A DNA stretch of 9,178 bases from a bacterium (GTDB taxonomy: Bacteria > Bacillota > Clostridia > Lachnospirales > Lachnospiraceae). Shown in pieces: positions 6,347-9,178 of this stretch (position 1 is its first letter; every line of letters begins with the position of its first letter). The DNA lies in contig SFRL01000079.1 of NCBI GenBank assembly GCA_004562765.1, forward strand, positions 1 through 9,178. The letters are read 5' to 3'. The translations under genes were made by a program, and so were the position numbers. Under the pieces are notes generated by a model. The model saw only the letters and a list, made by a program, of their open reading frames with translations, made no database searches and had not been told where the DNA came from.

Positions 6347-7615
6347 TTAATAAAAGACATGATGACCGATCACATACCCGTCGATCGTCCCGTTATCCCT
6401 GCGGAAATACAGATAGGGCACGGTAATGTTTCCGTTCAATACCTCCTGCGCCGCCTGTCTGCACTCGCTGTTCGCCCCGGCCGCCACGCGCGCCGCCATA
6501 CGTCCGCTGGCCACCGGCGAAAACTGCCCCGGCTGATAGATGACACCCACGATCGTGTTCGGAAAACTGCTGCTGGCGACACGGTTCAGAACCACACTGC
6601 CAACTGCCAGCTTGCCCGCATAGGGTTCACCCTCCGCCTCGCACTGGATAATGCACGCCAGCAGTTCCAGATCCTCCGCCGATGCAGGTATCTCGGGCTC
6701 ATAGGTTTCTCCGGAACCGTCATCCGTTTCCCCCACATTCTGCTCTGCTTCCTGACGCCTTCTCTCTTCCTCTTCGGCTCGTCTGCGCGCTTCCTCCTCG
6801 CGCTTGCGTCTCAGTTCCTCCTCCTGGCGCTTGATCTCCTCCATGCGCGCCTTGTCCTCGGCCGCTTTCTGTGCCTCCAGAACTGCCTCATAATCCAGCT
6901 GCGCCTGCAGCTGTCCGTCCACATCATTTAACGCATCTTTTGCATCTGCTGTCGCCGCACCTGCCACCTGCAGATCCTGTCTGGTATCAGCCACAAGCCC
7001 GGAAAGCCGGTCGAGCTGTTCCTGCTGTTCCTGCTGCAGCGCAACCAGTTCCTCCTTCTGCCCTTCATACAGCTGCTTTTTTTCCTCAAGCCCGGTCAGC
7101 AGGTCCTGATATTCCGTCAACTGCTCCCTGTCATAAGCCACAACCTGTGAAAAATATTCCACCCGGTTCAAAAATTCGCTCATGGAACGGGCTCCCAGAA
7201 ACGAATCCAGCATGGAACTGTCCGAGTTCTCATACATAAAACGGATGCGCACCTTCATCGCCTCATAGCGCTCGATCCGTTTTTCTTCCATACCTGCAAG
7301 CTCTTCTTCCGTCGATGCGATCTGCGCATTTTTCTTCGTAATACGCATCTCCACATCCTCAAGCGCCTGTTGGACCTCTTCCAGCTGTCTGTTCAGCTCG
7401 TCCAGCTTTTCTCCGATCGCGCTCTGTTCCTTTTTTGCCGCATCCAGCTTGTCCTTCGCTTCTTTTGATCTTTTCTGCAGTTCTTCGATCGTATCACTCG
7501 TCTCGGCAAGCTTCTGCTCCGTCGTCTTCTCCGCCAGTACCGGAAGGATACAGGAAAATACCAGTACCCCCGTCAGCAGGCACAGAAGCATGGTTTTATG
7601 TAATCTTTGTCGCAT
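6347..7615 (-). CDS. Secreted cell-wall hydrolase, PcsB-like coiled coil plus SleB-type catalytic domain
   Basis: The predicted product has 422 residues from the ATG at 7615; an ATG at 7621 would add two. The later start is preferred because GGGAG lies 6 bases before it and directly abuts the earlier one. A signal peptide covers about the first 28 residues, ending in PVLA before EKTTEQ. A long charged coiled coil follows (about 30-240), resembling the N-terminal regulatory coiled coil of PcsB/CwlO-type proteins, then a Glu/Arg-rich helical stretch (about 245-292) and a short acidic linker. The C-terminal 110 residues are a SleB/CwlJ-type hydrolase (Hydrolase_2): CEAEGEPYAGKLAVGSVVLNRV carries the probable catalytic Glu326 (the first E). 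Such domains cleave peptidoglycan as lytic transglycosylases. The coiled coil suggests control by a membrane partner such as FtsEX, which is inference. It has its own promoter and lies upstream of thl on the same strand, functionally unrelated to it. Confidence 0.88.
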   Translation of the reverse strand: MRQRLHKTMLLCLLTGVLVFSCILPVLAEKTTEQKLAETSDTIEELQKRSKEAKDKLDAAKKEQSAIGEKLDELNRQLEEVQQALEDVEMRITKKNAQIASTEEELAGMEEKRIERYEAMKVRIRFMYENSDSSMLDSFLGARSMSEFLNRVEYFSQVVAYDREQLTEYQDLLTGLEEKKQLYEGQKEELVALQQEQQEQLDRLSGLVADTRQDLQVAGAATADAKDALNDVDGQLQAQLDYEAVLEAQKAAEDKARMEEIKRQEEELRRKREEEARRRAEEEERRRQEAEQNVGETDDGSGETYEPEIPASAEDLELLACIIQCEAEGEPYAGKLAVGSVVLNRVASSSFPNTIVGVIYQPGQFSPVASGRMAARVAAGANSECRQAAQEVLNGNITVPYLYFRRDNGTIDGYVIGHHVFY

Positions 7616-7647
7616 GGTCATCTCCCAAGTATTAGAATAATAAAACC

Positions 7648-7676
7648 ATTATAACATACCCTGTCCGCCGTGGCAT
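7648..7676 (-). promoter_or_regulatory. Sigma-A promoter of the cell-wall hydrolase gene
   Basis: On the minus strand ATGCCA (7671-7676) is followed after 17 bp by a perfect TATAAT (7648-7653) with a TGT extension. Transcription should start near 7641, leaving a short leader of about 25 bases. Its -35 abuts the -35 of the divergent plus-strand promoter. Confidence 0.65.
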
Positions 7677-7704
7677 TGTTTTTTTCAGGGTTTTATGCTA
7701 TACT
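7676..7704 (+). promoter_or_regulatory. Sigma-A promoter of the HD-GYP-like gene
   Basis: TTGTTT (7676-7681), a 17-bp spacer and TATACT (7699-7704) preceded by TGC form an extended -10 promoter. The expected start is near 7711, about 55 bases before the preferred ATG. The -35 shares base 7676 with the -35 of the divergent hydrolase promoter. A second TATACT (7721-7726) has no matching -35. Confidence 0.55.
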
Positions 7705-7765
7705 ATGACTACTTATGAAATATACTTGAAATCATTGAAATGTAATGGAGAAGGGACAGAGGAAG

Positions 7766-8962
7766 ATGAAGTTTTACAAACCGGAAGAACTACGCGCAGG
7801 CATGCGCCTCGCAAAACAGATCTATAATAAACAGGGTGTATTGCTCTACGAACGCGGTCTCGTCCTGAACGACCAGATCATCGCCAGCGTACAAAAATTC
7901 GGATTGCTCGGCGTGCTGATTCTTGAGCCGGCAGAGCCGCTGCCGCCGATCTCTGCTGAGGAGCAGGAATTTGAACAGCTACAGACTGCTTATATGTTCC
8001 GGCTGCGTGACAGCCTGATCTCCATCAGCAAAGGACAGCCGGCTGAAGATCTCCCGTCACTGGTCACTGACATTGTGAGACGATTCGGTTCCATCAATCA
8101 TCCGGTCACATTCTCACAAACGATCCGCAGCAACGAAGACTACAACTATAAGCACGCGGTATGCACCGCCATTCTCTCGGCGATCATCGCGCACCGGCTG
8201 AGTCTCCCTGCTTCCGCAATGAATGATCTGGTCACCGCAGCACTTCTGGCTGATTTCGGCTACTTGTATGTGCCGCGTGAGATCATGTCTAAGCATGAGG
8301 ACGATCTGACAAATATCGATCTCCTCTCCATTGAGCAGTACCGCACCAAAGCTCTGCATCTGCTGAAACAGGACACCAACCCTTTTGGGCTGAGCGAAAG
8401 TACATTTACAACATTGACAGAGTTTTTACAGGTCGCCCGCAAGGAAGACCCGAAGCTGATCACGGCTTCGTTCCATTTCAACACTAAAATTTTGATGGTT
8501 GCAGATAAATATGACCGCATGACCGCCATGAGTCTGAATTATCAGCCGGTGACAGCGGTTCAGGCGCTGCGCCATCTGCAAAAGCAGGAAATGCTCTACG
8601 ATCCATCCATTGTCGGCGCATGCTCTAACGCACTCTCCATTCTGCCGGTCGGACAGTGTGTGGAGCTCTCGGCCAACCGCCGCGCCATGATCGTATCCCA
8701 GACTCCGGGCGATCAGTTTCACCCGCAGGTGCTCGACCTTACGACCAATGCGGTCTATGATCTGAGCAGCCCCAAGCTGCGCGGTGTCATTGAAGTCAAG
8801 GATCTCATGACGACTATGGATCAGCGATATCCGTTTGACGAAAAAAGTCTCCGGCATTTCGTACCGGACATGCCGCTTCAGGCGACGACCAGACGTATCC
8901 GGCTGCGGCTTGAAAAAGCGCGCAAGCGCGAGGCAGCAAGACGCGCACGAGGTGCAAGATAA
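7766..8962 (+). CDS. HD-GYP-like domain protein with degenerate catalytic site
   Basis: The product is 398 residues from the ATG at 7766. That start is favoured over an in-frame ATG at 7745 because AAGGGA and GAGG precede it and the 7745 codon has no ribosome binding site. The N-terminus (about 1-55, with AGMRLAKQIYN and GVLLYERG) is the small domain commonly preceding HD-GYP modules. Residues about 120-300 align by eye with HD-GYP: YNYKHAVCTAILS keeps His130, and VADKYDRMT keeps Asp247. However, the HD pair is Ala162-Asp163 in LLADFGY, and the HHE and GYP motifs are absent. HD-GYP enzymes hydrolyse cyclic di-GMP; this one is probably inactive as a phosphodiesterase and may bind a ligand or partner instead. 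The C-terminus (about 300-398) is a separate small domain ending in a very basic Arg/Lys tail. No signal peptide or membrane helix is seen. It is monocistronic, with its own promoter and terminator. Confidence 0.82.
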   Translation: MKFYKPEELRAGMRLAKQIYNKQGVLLYERGLVLNDQIIASVQKFGLLGVLILEPAEPLPPISAEEQEFEQLQTAYMFRLRDSLISISKGQPAEDLPSLVTDIVRRFGSINHPVTFSQTIRSNEDYNYKHAVCTAILSAIIAHRLSLPASAMNDLVTAALLADFGYLYVPREIMSKHEDDLTNIDLLSIEQYRTKALHLLKQDTNPFGLSESTFTTLTEFLQVARKEDPKLITASFHFNTKILMVADKYDRMTAMSLNYQPVTAVQALRHLQKQEMLYDPSIVGACSNALSILPVGQCVELSANRRAMIVSQTPGDQFHPQVLDLTTNAVYDLSSPKLRGVIEVKDLMTTMDQRYPFDEKSLRHFVPDMPLQATTRRIRLRLEKARKREAARRARGAR

Positions 8963-8990
8963 CACAGATAAATATAACAATTGCATTTTG

Positions 8991-9040
8991 ACAGTTCTTT
9001 TTGACAGTGATCATTCACTGCCGAAAAGAACTGTTTTTTT
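8991..9040 (+). terminator. Intrinsic terminator of the HD-GYP-like gene
   Basis: A perfect 11-bp stem (ACAGTTCTTTT at 8991-9001 with AAAAGAACTGT at 9024-9034) surrounds an inner 6-bp stem (CAGTGA/TCACTG, 9005-9020) with a TCAT loop, and runs into seven Ts (9034-9040). It begins 28 bases after the stop codon. On the reverse strand the A-rich side is less favourable, so it acts mainly on plus-strand transcripts. Confidence 0.9.
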
Positions 9041-9074
9041 GTCTCCGAATTATTAAGTCACACACTATCTTGAG

Positions 9075-9177
9075 TTTCAGGACTGTTCAACACGTACAGC
9101 CCGCCTGACCAGCGGACTCCCACGTGTTGAACACGGGACAGCTGTCTAACACATGGATCGCTGTCCCGAACCTGAAA
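9075..9177. other. Three-way-junction palindromic element at the right edge
   Basis: Three perfect stems nest in 103 bases. The outer stem pairs TTTCAGG (9075-9081) with CCTGAAA (9171-9177). Inside it, TGTTCAACACGT (9084-9095) pairs with ACGTGTTGAACA (9122-9133), and CGGGACAGC (9134-9142) pairs with GCTGTCCCG (9160-9168). The two inner stems touch with no unpaired base, and two bases separate each from the outer stem (AC and AA). The first inner loop can add CCGC/GCGG (9101-9104, 9112-9115). This could be a structured non-coding RNA or a palindromic repeat or mobile-element end. The strand and the right boundary cannot be fixed because the window stops one base later. The stretch 9041-9074 between it and the terminator shows nothing recognisable. 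Confidence 0.6.
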
Positions 9178-9178
9178 A

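Noticed and set aside
8426..8986. A 186-codon minus-strand ORF across the end of the HD-GYP-like gene
   Set aside because: It is antisense to a gene with clear domain signatures, and the product shows no family motif and has no promoter or ribosome binding site.
1..9178. CRISPR arrays, tRNA or rRNA genes, insertion sequences, phage or defence genes
   Set aside because: I looked for spaced direct repeats, tRNA-like cloverleaves, and transposase or integrase motifs and saw none.

Overview
The window looks like chromosomal DNA from an anaerobic, butyrate-forming Firmicute, most probably a Lachnospiraceae member. This rests on the gene content (thl, hbd, bcd, etfB, etfA in that order), strong AGGAGG-type ribosome binding sites, the SleB-type hydrolase and HD-GYP-like protein nearby, and moderate GC. 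I cannot name the species.

Layout. All genes from 1 to about 7615 are on the minus strand, so they read right to left. A PcsB/SleB-type secreted cell-wall hydrolase (6347-7615) comes first. Next is the central carbon operon for acetyl-CoA to butyryl-CoA: acetyl-CoA acetyltransferase (4985-6178), 3-hydroxybutyryl-CoA dehydrogenase (3915-4787), butyryl-CoA dehydrogenase (2689-3843), EtfB (1867-2649) and EtfA (797-1846). An ECF-transporter S component (178-789) follows 7 bp after etfA, and then the start of an unidentified membrane-anchored protein (1-125). On the plus strand, divergent from the hydrolase, a 398-residue HD-GYP-like protein with most catalytic residues lost (7766-8962) ends at a strong intrinsic terminator (8991-9040).

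How it works together. Thl condenses two acetyl-CoA, Hbd reduces acetoacetyl-CoA, and Bcd with EtfAB reduces crotonyl-CoA, by family knowledge with electron bifurcation to ferredoxin. The crotonase step (crt) is not encoded here. A good sigma-A promoter (6268-6296) lies upstream of thl. Its leader carries a 17-of-18 match to the clostridial Rex operator (6207-6224), which implies NADH/NAD+ control of the operon.

Non-coding structure is the least ordinary part. The 197-bp thl-hbd gap holds a 158-bp element with 8-bp terminal inverted repeats enclosing several nested hairpins. The right edge (9075-9177) folds on paper into a compact three-way junction of 7, 12 and 9 bp stems. A terminator-shaped hairpin between hbd and bcd faces the wrong way for the operon. 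I found no RNA gene of a known class, no CRISPR array, no transposase and no phage gene. The window is mostly ordinary metabolism, and these structured intergenic elements are the best candidates for something undescribed.
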